Positions 1 to 10,002 of a DNA stretch of 64,000 nucleotides are shown here, one piece after another. Each line of letters begins with the position of its first letter. The first letter of the stretch is position 1. The DNA comes from a virus. The notes beneath the pieces were generated by a model. It ran no database searches. It was not told the origin of the DNA and worked only from the letters and a program-made list of their open reading frames with translations. The position numbers and the translations under genes are program-made. The stretch covers positions 62,001 through 126,000 of the IMG/VR virus record IMGVR_UViG_3300046804_003518; one strand, given 5' to 3'.

Positions 1-498
1 TATTCCAGAGTTTATCATGGCCACAATCAGCTCTCAATGTACCACATGCTTGGATTGCCTCAACATGATCCATCATTGGATTTAAACTTTTTTATTGTTG
101 ACATGAGCAAAATTAAACTTTCTGACTTGCAGAAGGGAGACGGTGAGCTTTTATCTGAGTCTGTTAAGAAAAAGCAAGTAAACATTATTGGTAGAGAATA
201 TAATGGAAAGGACGATGCGCTAATTGGTACTGCAATTTCTGCTCGCCAAACAATTGCCCACAATCTTAAAATCCAATCAGGTTACATTGTCAACTTATGG
301 AATAAGTCGATCAAAGCAAATAGTCTATTGAAATCAGAAGAATTCTATGGCTACCCTTTGAATATATACAGCACTCTTGGGGCAAATCTTGACGGGTATC
401 TACCAAAAAGTACGCTGGATAAGATCATCACGAATGGTAAAGAAACGGAAAAACTCACTAGCGGTCTTTATGAATGTCTGGATATAATTGATCTATAA
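1..498 (+). CDS. Unrecognised protein, 5'-truncated by window edge
   Basis: The frame is open from base 1, so the gene starts upstream of the window; at least 165 residues are visible. The first internal Met is at 37, but upstream codons (YSRVYHGHNQLS) continue in frame, so 37 is probably not the start. I do not recognise a domain. The protein is mixed alpha/beta, soluble and has no signal or membrane segment. Its position just before gp13 would suit a baseplate or neck-associated virion protein, but nothing in the sequence proves this. The stop overlaps the late promoter of gp13. Confidence 0.6.
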   Translation, partial: YSRVYHGHNQLSMYHMLGLPQHDPSLDLNFFIVDMSKIKLSDLQKGDGELLSESVKKKQVNIIGREYNGKDDALIGTAISARQTIAHNLKIQSGYIVNLWNKSIKANSLLKSEEFYGYPLNIYSTLGANLDGYLPKSTLDKIITNGKETEKLTSGLYECLDIIDL

Positions 499-501
499 AT
501 A
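494..501 (+). promoter_or_regulatory. T4-type late promoter (TATAAATA) before gp13
   Basis: This is a perfect TATAAATA octamer, the T4 late promoter recognised by the gp55 sigma factor with host core polymerase. It lies 33 bases before the gp13 start and overlaps the stop codon of the preceding gene. gp55 itself is encoded at 20466. Confidence 0.85.
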
Positions 502-533
502 CATGTACAGAGTATTTTTAGAGGGTCAATCCC

Positions 534-1274
534 ATGGCAGTTCCAGCAACTAGATCTGAATTTAAAGAGTATTGCCTTCGTAAACTAGGTAAGCCAGTCA
601 TTGAAATCAACGTTGATGATGATCAGGTTGAAGACCGTATTGACGAGGCGTTGAAATACTACTGGGATTATCATTTTGATGGGTCTGAGAAGACATATTA
701 CAAACATCTAATTACAGCCTCAGATATTGCTAACAAATACATTACTCTACCAGAAAACATTATTGGTGTTGTTAAGCTATTCCCTGTTGGCCAAAGCTTA
801 AACACAATGAATCTTTTCAACATCCGCTACCAGATTGCGTTAAATGATCTTTACACTCTAACAACGCAATCCATGATTCCATATGTCATGGCAATGCAGC
901 ATATTCAATTCCTAGAAGAAATTTTAGTTGGCCAGAAGCCAGTCCGTTATAGCAGACACAAAGATAGATTGTTTATTGATATGGATTGGGGCCAGGCTGT
1001 TGAAGGTGAGTATTTTGTTGTGGAGGCGTACCAAGTAATAGATCCAGATACATTTACAGATGTTTGGGGCGATCGCTGGCTATCCCTCTACACAACTGCA
1101 CTTATTAAGTATCAATGGGGATCAAACCTAACTAAATTTACTGGTATGGTTCTTCCTGGTGGCGTTCAATTCAATGGTGAAAAAATCCAGGATGATGCCA
1201 AGGCTGAGATTGAGGCACTAGAGCAAGAAATGCAGACATCATATACATTACCAGCATACCATATGGTAGGATAA
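534..1274 (+). CDS. 13: Neck protein gp13-like
   Basis: Predicted head-tail neck protein of 246 residues (T4 gp13 is about 309). In T4, gp13 and gp14 complete the portal vertex so the tail can dock. The N-terminal region (about residues 5-45: EFKEYCLRKLGKPVIEINVD, then a helix ending in YYWDYHFDG) is typical of gp13 in marine T4-like phages. The ATG at 534 follows a late promoter by about 33 bases and a weak GAGGGTC ribosome site. The gene sits first in the conserved order 13-14-15-16-17-18-19-20, which carries most of the assignment. Confidence 0.85.
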   Translation: MAVPATRSEFKEYCLRKLGKPVIEINVDDDQVEDRIDEALKYYWDYHFDGSEKTYYKHLITASDIANKYITLPENIIGVVKLFPVGQSLNTMNLFNIRYQIALNDLYTLTTQSMIPYVMAMQHIQFLEEILVGQKPVRYSRHKDRLFIDMDWGQAVEGEYFVVEAYQVIDPDTFTDVWGDRWLSLYTTALIKYQWGSNLTKFTGMVLPGGVQFNGEKIQDDAKAEIEALEQEMQTSYTLPAYHMVG

Positions 1275-1275
1275 C

Positions 1276-1944
1276 GTGGCTACCAACTTTTACTTTAATA
1301 ATTTTCAAAATAGCCAAGAACAAAACTTAATTGAAGATCTAGTAATAGAATCAATTAAGATCTATGGCCATGAGGTTTGGTATTGCCCAAGAACAGTTAC
1401 TGTTGAGGAGTCTATCTTCAAAGAAGACCAGCTAGCTGCCTTCAACAATGCCTACTCTATTGAAATGTATATTAAAAATGTTGAGGGCTTTGAGGGTGAG
1501 GGCGATTTCTTATCTAAGTTTGGTTTACAAATTAGAGACAGAATCACATTCACAGTTTCAAGAAGATCATTTACAGATGAAGTAACTGGTCTTACAAGAC
1601 CAAAGGAAGGAGATATGGTCTTCTTTCCATTAACCTCAAAGGGATATGTGGTGAGATTTGTTGAGCACGAGGCAATCTTTTATCAAATGGGTTCACTACA
1701 AACATTTGATCTCGTATGTGAATTGTTTGAGTTTAACCAGGAAACATTCAATACTGGCGTTGATATTATTGATGATACCTATAATGATCTAAGCTTTGCT
1801 ATGGCCAATAATACTCAGCAGGTTACCCAGTTCAATATTTCTACAATCGATAAGCAGGCTCAGAACGAAGAGTTTGAAACAAAGGGTAGCGATATTCTTG
1901 ACTTCACTGAAATCAATCCATTCTCAGAGGCTAATACCTACTAA
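1276..1944 (+). CDS. 14: Neck protein gp14-like
   Basis: Predicted neck protein of 222 residues (T4 gp14 is about 256), partner of gp13 in closing the filled head. It opens with NFYFNNFQNSQEQNLIEDL and has a YGHEVWYCPR segment near residue 30, which I associate with gp14 homologs. The start is GTG, two bases after the gp13 stop, preceded by TAGGATAA. The stop overlaps the gp15 ATG by one base (TAATG), suggesting translational coupling. Confidence 0.85.
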   Translation: MATNFYFNNFQNSQEQNLIEDLVIESIKIYGHEVWYCPRTVTVEESIFKEDQLAAFNNAYSIEMYIKNVEGFEGEGDFLSKFGLQIRDRITFTVSRRSFTDEVTGLTRPKEGDMVFFPLTSKGYVVRFVEHEAIFYQMGSLQTFDLVCELFEFNQETFNTGVDIIDDTYNDLSFAMANNTQQVTQFNISTIDKQAQNEEFETKGSDILDFTEINPFSEANTY

Positions 1945-3089
1945 TGTTTGGCAACGAATTTTATCACGAGACAATTAGACGCTATGTCATCGTATTTGGT
2001 ACGATGTTTAATGATATGGTCGTCTGGAGAAAGAATGCCGCTGGTACTATCGTTAAGCGCATTAAGGTGCCTATTGCCTATGGACCTAGAGCAAAGTTTT
2101 TATCAAGAATTCAACAAGATCCAAATTTAACAAAACCAGATGCAATTAGCTTACCAAGAATGAGTTTCCAAATTACTGGATACAATTATGATGCGTCTAG
2201 AAAACTTTCAACTGCTAATCAAATCAAAACACCAGCTGATTCCGACAGGAAAAATTCATCCGTATATAACCCTGTCCCTTGGAACATAGATTTTGACTTG
2301 TCAATTTACGTTTTAAATGCTGAAGATGGTACGATGCTAATTGAGCAAATACTACCATACTTTACTCCAGAGTGGACAAATACTATTAAGCTTGTAGACG
2401 ATTTAGATCTTCGTATGGATGTCCCAGTTGTATTAAATACTATTACAACCGAAGACACATATGAGGATGCTTATGAAAATAGAAGAACTATTATTCATAC
2501 ATTAAATTTTACAATGAAGGGTTATGTGTTTGGTCCAGTTAAAGATAAGAATATTATTAATACAGCTCTAACAAGAACATTCGTTGCTCCTGGATTTGAA
2601 GCTGATATTGAAACTGCAAATAGTGGACCAAATGCAGTAATTGGTGTGGGAATAACAAACGCTGGCAGCGGCTATGTCAACAATCAGATTATTACATTCT
2701 CTAATGGTACAAGCAACAGCACTGCTAAGATTACTACAAACGCTACTGGCTCTATTACCAGCCTAGTAATACTAACTGGTGGTAACTTTGCAAATTCATC
2801 TATTATCAGAACTCAAGTTGCTAATACTACAACTACATCTAATGCAACAAACGGTAACACTTCTGCAGGTACTGGTGCAGTATTTAATGTAACGCTTGGC
2901 TCTGAACTATTCTACACAACTGTTACAGTAGCACCTGGATTGGATGCTAATGGTAATCCAACCACAAACGCTGAAATATCAATTGCCGCCAATAGTATTG
3001 CTGCTAACGATAATTGGGACTTTATCATTACAACAAATACGAACCCCAATTTTCCAGTAGATGATCCAACAAATGACCCAGACATTTAA
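1944..3089 (+). CDS. 15: Tail sheath stabiliser gp15-like with C-terminal repeat-type insert
   Basis: Predicted tail terminator/sheath-stabilising protein that caps the tail tube and sheath and joins the tail to the neck. Residues 1-225 look like gp15 (FYHETIRRYVIVFGTMFNDM at the N-terminus, a central RTIIHTLNFTMKGYVFGPVK). At 381 residues it is much longer than T4 gp15 (272). The extra length is a Gly/Asn/Thr-rich segment at about residues 232-320 (AGSGYVNN, GGNFANSS, SAGTGAVFNVTLG) that is clearly related to a segment inside gp18 of this same phage (about 5782-6055). The start overlaps the gp14 stop by one base. Confidence 0.85.
   Translation: MFGNEFYHETIRRYVIVFGTMFNDMVVWRKNAAGTIVKRIKVPIAYGPRAKFLSRIQQDPNLTKPDAISLPRMSFQITGYNYDASRKLSTANQIKTPADSDRKNSSVYNPVPWNIDFDLSIYVLNAEDGTMLIEQILPYFTPEWTNTIKLVDDLDLRMDVPVVLNTITTEDTYEDAYENRRTIIHTLNFTMKGYVFGPVKDKNIINTALTRTFVAPGFEADIETANSGPNAVIGVGITNAGSGYVNNQIITFSNGTSNSTAKITTNATGSITSLVILTGGNFANSSIIRTQVANTTTTSNATNGNTSAGTGAVFNVTLGSELFYTTVTVAPGLDANGNPTTNAEISIAANSIAANDNWDFIITTNTNPNFPVDDPTNDPDI
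2637..2905 (+). repeat. Repeat-type beta domain in gp15 (copy 1)
   Basis: This coding segment matches the one at 5782-6055 in gp18 in register: AGSGYVNN against GGSGYNNA, GSITSLVILTGGNFANSSII against GGITSVTVVGGGQFPNTSVI, and NGNTSAGTGAVFNVTLG against NGNTSAGASATFSITLG. It resembles the GSGY/GGSGYT-type beta modules common in virion proteins of aquatic phages. Protein similarity exceeds DNA similarity, so the duplication or acquisition is not recent. Confidence 0.8.
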
Positions 3090-3102
3090 ACATAAAGAAA
3101 CA

Positions 3103-5164
<2,062 letters not shown>

Positions 5165-5183
5165 AACATGAACCCAGGGAATT

Positions 5184-5191
5184 TATAAATA
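5184..5191 (+). promoter_or_regulatory. T4-type late promoter before gp18
   Basis: Perfect TATAAATA, 46 bases before the gp18 ATG, in a short intergenic gap after gp17. The leader that follows carries an AGGAG ribosome site. Confidence 0.85.
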
Positions 5192-5237
5192 ATTTCAGTA
5201 GCTTTATTCAATAGATTTGTCTACGAGGAGAATCACG

Positions 5238-7550
5238 ATGGCATTTCAAGTTAGCCCAGGCGTAAACGTAAGCGAAATCGACTTGACAACAGTGGTTCCT
5301 GCCGTATCCACCACAGAAGGTGGCATTGCAGGTACATTCCGCTGGGGTCCAGTAAACGAGCGCGTAAACATGTCTTCAGAAGTTGAACTAGTCAAAACAT
5401 TTGGTAAGCCAAGTGACGACAACTTCGAGACGTTCCATGTTGCATCTTCATTTCTAGCATATGGCAACCAGCTATATGTTGTTCGTGCTGCTGACGCAAA
5501 TGCATATAATGCATACGCAAACACATCAGCCGCCACAGACCTACAAGTTAAGAATCTAGATGACTACTTAACAAAGACAACAGGTTCCGGCCAAGGTGCA
5601 ATTTACCGCGCCAAGTGCCCAGGTTCAATTGGTAATTCACTAAAGGTTTCTATTTGCGACTCTGCAAATGCATACCAATCCAATTTAATGTCATCTGTTA
5701 ACAACAGCAACAACACACTAACATTTGCAGTGTCAGTTGGTGCAAACACAGGTACATTAACAGCAACACAAGCATCACAAAACGTAACAGCAATCACAGT
5801 ATCAGCTGGTGGTTCTGGTTACAACAATGCAGACGTTATTGTTCTTTCAAACGGTGCTGCAAACACAGGTAACTGCACAATTGTAACAAACTCAACTGGT
5901 GGTATTACATCAGTAACAGTTGTTGGTGGTGGTCAGTTCCCAAATACATCAGTAATTAGAGTACAAGTTGCTAACTCAACAGCAGGTGCCAACTCAACAA
6001 ATGGCAACACATCAGCTGGTGCAAGTGCTACATTCTCAATTACGCTTGGTTCAACAGCTGCTGCTAACTCATTAGCAAATACAGAACTAAACACACAGCT
6101 AGACCTAATTACAGTAGGCGACAAGCTAAAGGTTGGTTCACAGTATCTAAAGGTTACATCAGTTGGTGCTACATCAGGTGTCTCAAACGGTGTAGTAAGA
6201 GCAACGCTAAGCTTTGAAGACCTATACACAGGTTCAGCTGCTGTTAGCAAGTCAACAAACTCAACTTCAACAGAAGCAGTAACACGTTACTGGGAATTCT
6301 TTGATGTTGTTGATTCAGCTCCAGGTACATCAGCATATGTTTCAGAGCGTGGTGGTTCATCAGATGAACTACACGTTGTAATTGCTGACGAAGATGGTAT
6401 ATTCACTGGCGTCAAGAATACAATTCTTGAGAAGTGGGAAAGAGTATCAAGAGCAACTGATGCCAAGAGAGAAGGCGCCACAATCTACTATAAGGACGTT
6501 ATCAATAACGGTTCAGATTATGTTTGGTGGTTTAAGGACAATGGCTCAGCTGCTTCAAACACAGCAGTCAATATGTCATCAGCCGACGTCAACGCTAAGC
6601 CAACTACAAAGTCATTTGCGGGTGGTTCAGATGGTGGTGGCGAAGCAAACATTGCATTCTCTTACCTAGCTTCTGCATACGACAAGTTTGCTGCTGCTGA
6701 TGAAGTAGATGTTTCTCTACTTCTAACAGGTAAGGCAAGAGGCGGTACATACGGTGAGCAGCTAGCTAACTACCTAATTGACAATGTTGCAGAAGTTCGT
6801 AAGGACTGCGTAGTATTCGCATCCCCAGAAAGAGGCGATGTTGTTGGTATACAATCAGGCACACAAGCTGTCAATATTGTAGAGTTCAGAAATGCTCTAA
6901 GATCATCTTCATACGGTGTTCTAGATTCTGGCTACAAGTACACATACGATCGTTACAACGATGTATACCGCTTTGTACCACTAAATGGTGATACGGCTGG
7001 TCTATGTGTAAGAACTGACAATCTACGTGATCCATGGTGGTCACCAGCTGGCTTCAATAGAGGTCAGATTAAGAACATTGTCAAGCTAGCTTACAATCCA
7101 GATAAGGCTGACAGAGATACACTATACAAGGCAGGCGTCAATCCAGTGGTTACATTCCCTGGTCAGGGCACAGTGTTGTTTGGTGACAAGACTCTACTAG
7201 CTAAGCCATCAGCATTTGATAGAATCAACGTACGCAGATTGTTCATTGTCCTAGAGAAGGCAATTGCTACAGCTGCTAAGTTCACACTATTCGAGTTCAA
7301 CGATGACTTCACAAGAGCCCAGTTCCGTAACTTAGTAGAGCCATATCTACGTGAGATCCAAGGCCGTCGTGGTATCTATGACTTTAAAGTAGTCTGCGAT
7401 ACAACGAATAACACGGCTGAAGTAATTGATAGCAATCAGTTTGTTGGAGACATCTACATCAAGCCTGCTCGCTCAATTAACTTCATCCAGCTAAACTTCG
7501 TAGCAGTACGCACTGGTGTCGAGTTCAGCGAAGTTGTTGGCCAGTTCTAA
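5238..7550 (+). CDS. 18: Tail sheath protein gp18-like
   Basis: Contractile tail sheath subunit of 770 residues (T4 gp18 is 659). The N-terminus (MAFQVSPGVNVSEIDLTTVV) and the GGIAGTFRWGPVNERV motif are diagnostic of phage sheath proteins. The C-terminal part (FIQLNFVAVRTGVEFSEVVG, final residues) is the conserved core used in sheath-tube packing. A Gly/Asn/Thr-rich insert at about residues 181-272 is shared with gp15. The ATG at 5238 is preceded by AGGAG; an upstream TTG is not needed. It heads a two-gene sheath-tube unit. Confidence 0.95.
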   Translation: MAFQVSPGVNVSEIDLTTVVPAVSTTEGGIAGTFRWGPVNERVNMSSEVELVKTFGKPSDDNFETFHVASSFLAYGNQLYVVRAADANAYNAYANTSAATDLQVKNLDDYLTKTTGSGQGAIYRAKCPGSIGNSLKVSICDSANAYQSNLMSSVNNSNNTLTFAVSVGANTGTLTATQASQNVTAITVSAGGSGYNNADVIVLSNGAANTGNCTIVTNSTGGITSVTVVGGGQFPNTSVIRVQVANSTAGANSTNGNTSAGASATFSITLGSTAAANSLANTELNTQLDLITVGDKLKVGSQYLKVTSVGATSGVSNGVVRATLSFEDLYTGSAAVSKSTNSTSTEAVTRYWEFFDVVDSAPGTSAYVSERGGSSDELHVVIADEDGIFTGVKNTILEKWERVSRATDAKREGATIYYKDVINNGSDYVWWFKDNGSAASNTAVNMSSADVNAKPTTKSFAGGSDGGGEANIAFSYLASAYDKFAAADEVDVSLLLTGKARGGTYGEQLANYLIDNVAEVRKDCVVFASPERGDVVGIQSGTQAVNIVEFRNALRSSSYGVLDSGYKYTYDRYNDVYRFVPLNGDTAGLCVRTDNLRDPWWSPAGFNRGQIKNIVKLAYNPDKADRDTLYKAGVNPVVTFPGQGTVLFGDKTLLAKPSAFDRINVRRLFIVLEKAIATAAKFTLFEFNDDFTRAQFRNLVEPYLREIQGRRGIYDFKVVCDTTNNTAEVIDSNQFVGDIYIKPARSINFIQLNFVAVRTGVEFSEVVGQF
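5782..6055 (+). repeat. Repeat-type beta domain in gp18 (copy 2)
   Basis: This segment of gp18 is homologous to 2637-2905 in gp15. It carries the same succession of AG/GGSGY, G-ITSV, GGxF.N.S and NGNTSAG motifs. It lies in the variable outer region of the sheath protein, so it may decorate the sheath surface. Confidence 0.8.
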
Positions 7551-7569
7551 TTGATAAGGAGAGACGTAA

Positions 7570-8106
7570 ATGGCATTCAATATTAACGAAATTAAGAGTC
7601 AGCTAGCACTTGGTGGTGCTCGCCCATCTCTTTTCCAAGTAAGACTTACAAATCCAGCAACGTCCGAAGCCGATGCAGTCGTACCATTCATGGTTAAGGC
7701 TGCCCAGATTCCAGCTTCAACAATTGCTCCGATTGAAGTCTTCTACTTTGGCCGACCAATTAAGTTGGCTGGCCAAAGAGTGTTTGATAACTGGACAGTC
7801 ACAGTTATCAACGATGAAGACTTTAAGGTCAGAAAGGCATTGGAGACATGGTCGTATAACATCAACTCATATTCAGGTAACATTCGCGAATTTCCAACAT
7901 CCGCACCATCTGAATATAAGTCACGTGCTGAAGTTATCCAATATAGCAAGACAGGTGAAGAACTACGCACATACGTCTTCGAAGGTCTATTCCCACTAGC
8001 AATCGGTCCAATCGAGCTATCATGGGAAAATGGTAACGCCATCGAAGAATTCCAGTGTGAGTTTGCTCTAGATTACTGGACAGTCCCAGAAGACGGTCAA
8101 GAGTAA
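7570..8106 (+). CDS. 19: Tail tube protein gp19-like
   Basis: Inner tail tube subunit of 178 residues (T4 gp19 is 163). It shows the expected pattern: KAAQIPASTIAPIEV near residue 42, GRPIKLAGQRVFDNW near 60, a central helix (KVRKALETW) and the C-terminal strand pair FPLAIGPIELSW and EEFQCEFALDYW. It follows gp18 by 19 bases with an AAGGAGAG ribosome site, so both are translated from the gp18 late transcript. A hairpin follows the gene. Confidence 0.95.
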   Translation: MAFNINEIKSQLALGGARPSLFQVRLTNPATSEADAVVPFMVKAAQIPASTIAPIEVFYFGRPIKLAGQRVFDNWTVTVINDEDFKVRKALETWSYNINSYSGNIREFPTSAPSEYKSRAEVIQYSKTGEELRTYVFEGLFPLAIGPIELSWENGNAIEEFQCEFALDYWTVPEDGQE

Positions 8107-8119
8107 TAAGGGTTTGGGA

Positions 8120-8142
8120 GGGCCGCTAAATATAAGCGGCCC
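8120..8142 (+). terminator. Hairpin after gp19, possible terminator
   Basis: GGGCCGCT (8120-8127) pairs perfectly with AGCGGCCC (8135-8142) around a 7-base AT loop. The following TTCTACTCTT is only weakly T-rich, so termination may be partial. The loop sequence (CTAAATATA) resembles a degenerate late promoter and could also serve gp20. Confidence 0.6.
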
Positions 8143-8170
8143 TTCTACTCTTATCTAGAGGTTATATAAT

Positions 8171-9724
8171 ATGGAATTATTTGGCTTTACAATTAAACGA
8201 AAGGAAGAGGAACAGCCACAGATTGTGGCAGTCACTCAGCCTTCTTTCGTTCCTCCAGTAAATGACGATGGTGCCGTTATCGTATCAGGTGGCGGCGTTG
8301 TTGGTACTTATGTTGACCTAGAGGGTACAGCAAGAACCGAAGCTGAGCTAATCACAAGATATCGTCAGCTATCTCTCCAGCCAGAAATTGAAACTGCAGT
8401 AGAAGAAATTGTAGGTGAGATGATCTCCTATGATTCTAACCAAGAGCAGGTCAATATCAATCTTGACGATCTTGAGTTTTCAAAACAACTGAAAGACAAA
8501 ATTGTAGATGAGTTTGATGAAGTTAAGAAACTACTTGACTTCTCATCATCTGGTTTTGATATTATCAGAAGATGGTACATTGATGGTAGATTATACTATC
8601 ATGTAATTATTGATACAACAAACCCACAAGATGGTATTAAAGAGCTACGCTACATTGATCCAAGAAAGATTAGAAAGATCAGAGAGATCAAAAAAGACAA
8701 GAAGACAATTACTGTCCAAAATGAATACTACATGTACAATGATAAGGGGTTCCAGTCAAAGGAAGTCACATCATCTACAAATGGTTTAAGAATTGCCAAA
8801 GATTCAATTGTTCTAGTATCATCAGGTATACTAGACGAAAATAATTCATACGTTCTGTCATACCTTCATAAGGCTATTAAGCCTATGAACCAGTTACGTA
8901 TGTTGGAAGATGCTTCCGTTATCTATAGATTAACAAGAGCACCAGAAAGAAGAGTATTCTATATTGATGTTGGCAACCTTCCAAAGATGAAGGCAGAACA
9001 ATATCTTGCTGATATGATGCAGCGTCATAAGAATAGATTAGTCTATGATGCCACAACCGGTGAAGTCAGAGACGATAGAAAGTTTATGACAATGACAGAA
9101 GACTTCTGGATTCCTCGTCGTGAAGGTGGCAAGGGCACAGAAATCCAAACTCTGCCTCCAGGTGCAAATCTAGGTCAGATGGATGATGTTCTATACTTCC
9201 AGAAGAGATTGTATCAGTCGCTACATGTTCCTGTAACAAGACTAAATTCAGAACAAGGATTTAGCCTAGGTAGATCTGCAGAGATTACAAGAGAAGAACT
9301 AAGATTCTCAAAGTTTGTTGACCGCCTAAGAATGAAGTTCTCAGTGTTGTTTAAGGAAGCTCTTGGTAAGCAGCTAGTACTAAAGGGTATCGTTGCTCAA
9401 GAAGAACTACCTGAGATTATGTCAAAGGTCAAGTTTGACTATGTCCAAGATGGCTACTTCACAGAGTTGAAGGAAGCTGAGATTATTACAAACAGAGTCA
9501 ATACTGTAAAGAATATGGAAGATATGATTGGCGTTTACTACTCTCGCAACTTTGTTCGTAAGAAGGTTCTACGTCTATCAGACGATGATATTGAACAAAT
9601 GGAAGAAGAGAATGCTGAGGATCCAATCCTTCAGCAGCAGGCTCAGCAACAAGATGCTCAGCAAGAGATGGAACAGCAGCAAACCCAACTCCAGCAGCGT
9701 AAAGCTGATATGGAGCAGGTTTAA
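8171..9724 (+). CDS. 20: Portal vertex protein gp20-like
   Basis: Dodecameric portal through which DNA is packaged and ejected; 517 residues (T4 gp20 is 524). Recognisable segments include TEAELITRYRQLSLQPEIET (about 55-75), EELRYIDPRKIRKIREIKK-like central region, the RAPERRVFYIDVGNLPK strand (about 260) and EILTREELRFSKF-like clip/stem helices. The C-terminus is Gln-rich (about residues 475-512), as in many marine homologs. Its position between the tail genes and the prohead core genes is the T4 position. Confidence 0.95.
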   Translation: MELFGFTIKRKEEEQPQIVAVTQPSFVPPVNDDGAVIVSGGGVVGTYVDLEGTARTEAELITRYRQLSLQPEIETAVEEIVGEMISYDSNQEQVNINLDDLEFSKQLKDKIVDEFDEVKKLLDFSSSGFDIIRRWYIDGRLYYHVIIDTTNPQDGIKELRYIDPRKIRKIREIKKDKKTITVQNEYYMYNDKGFQSKEVTSSTNGLRIAKDSIVLVSSGILDENNSYVLSYLHKAIKPMNQLRMLEDASVIYRLTRAPERRVFYIDVGNLPKMKAEQYLADMMQRHKNRLVYDATTGEVRDDRKFMTMTEDFWIPRREGGKGTEIQTLPPGANLGQMDDVLYFQKRLYQSLHVPVTRLNSEQGFSLGRSAEITREELRFSKFVDRLRMKFSVLFKEALGKQLVLKGIVAQEELPEIMSKVKFDYVQDGYFTELKEAEIITNRVNTVKNMEDMIGVYYSRNFVRKKVLRLSDDDIEQMEEENAEDPILQQQAQQQDAQQEMEQQQTQLQQRKADMEQV

Positions 9725-9735
9725 TTGAACAGATT

Positions 9736-9743
9736 GATAAATA
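9736..9743 (+). promoter_or_regulatory. Late promoter (GATAAATA) before gp67-like gene
   Basis: One mismatch from TATAAATA, in the gap between gp20 and the small prohead core gene, 22 bases before its ATG. Confidence 0.65.
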
Positions 9744-9765
9744 ATTAGAATATTGGAGTTATTAT

Positions 9766-9990
9766 ATGTCAGAACAAGTAAGAGATATGATTGGTGCAGT
9801 TATCAACCAGGATGCAGCAGCATTCCTTGATAAGTTTGAAACTGCAATCAACACAAAGGTAGCAGCTAAGCTGGATGCAATGTATCCAGAGGTAGCTCAC
9901 GCAGTAATGAATCCACAGGCTGAAGCTTCAGAAGCTCCAGCCGAAACACCAGCTGAGCCAGCTAGTGCAGAAGCACCTGCTGCAGAATAA
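9766..9990 (+). CDS. 67: Small prohead core protein, gp67-like
   Basis: Protein of 74 residues with a helical N-terminal part (VRDMIGAVINQDAAAFLDKF) and an Ala/Glu/Pro-rich tail. T4 gp67 is an 80-residue acidic internal core protein encoded directly after gp20, and size, composition and position agree. In T4 it is degraded by gp21 during maturation. Sequence identity to gp67 is not obvious by eye, so the call rests on position and composition. Confidence 0.7.
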   Translation: MSEQVRDMIGAVINQDAAAFLDKFETAINTKVAAKLDAMYPEVAHAVMNPQAEASEAPAETPAEPASAEAPAAE

Positions 9991-10002
9991 CAGAGGACAA
10001 TC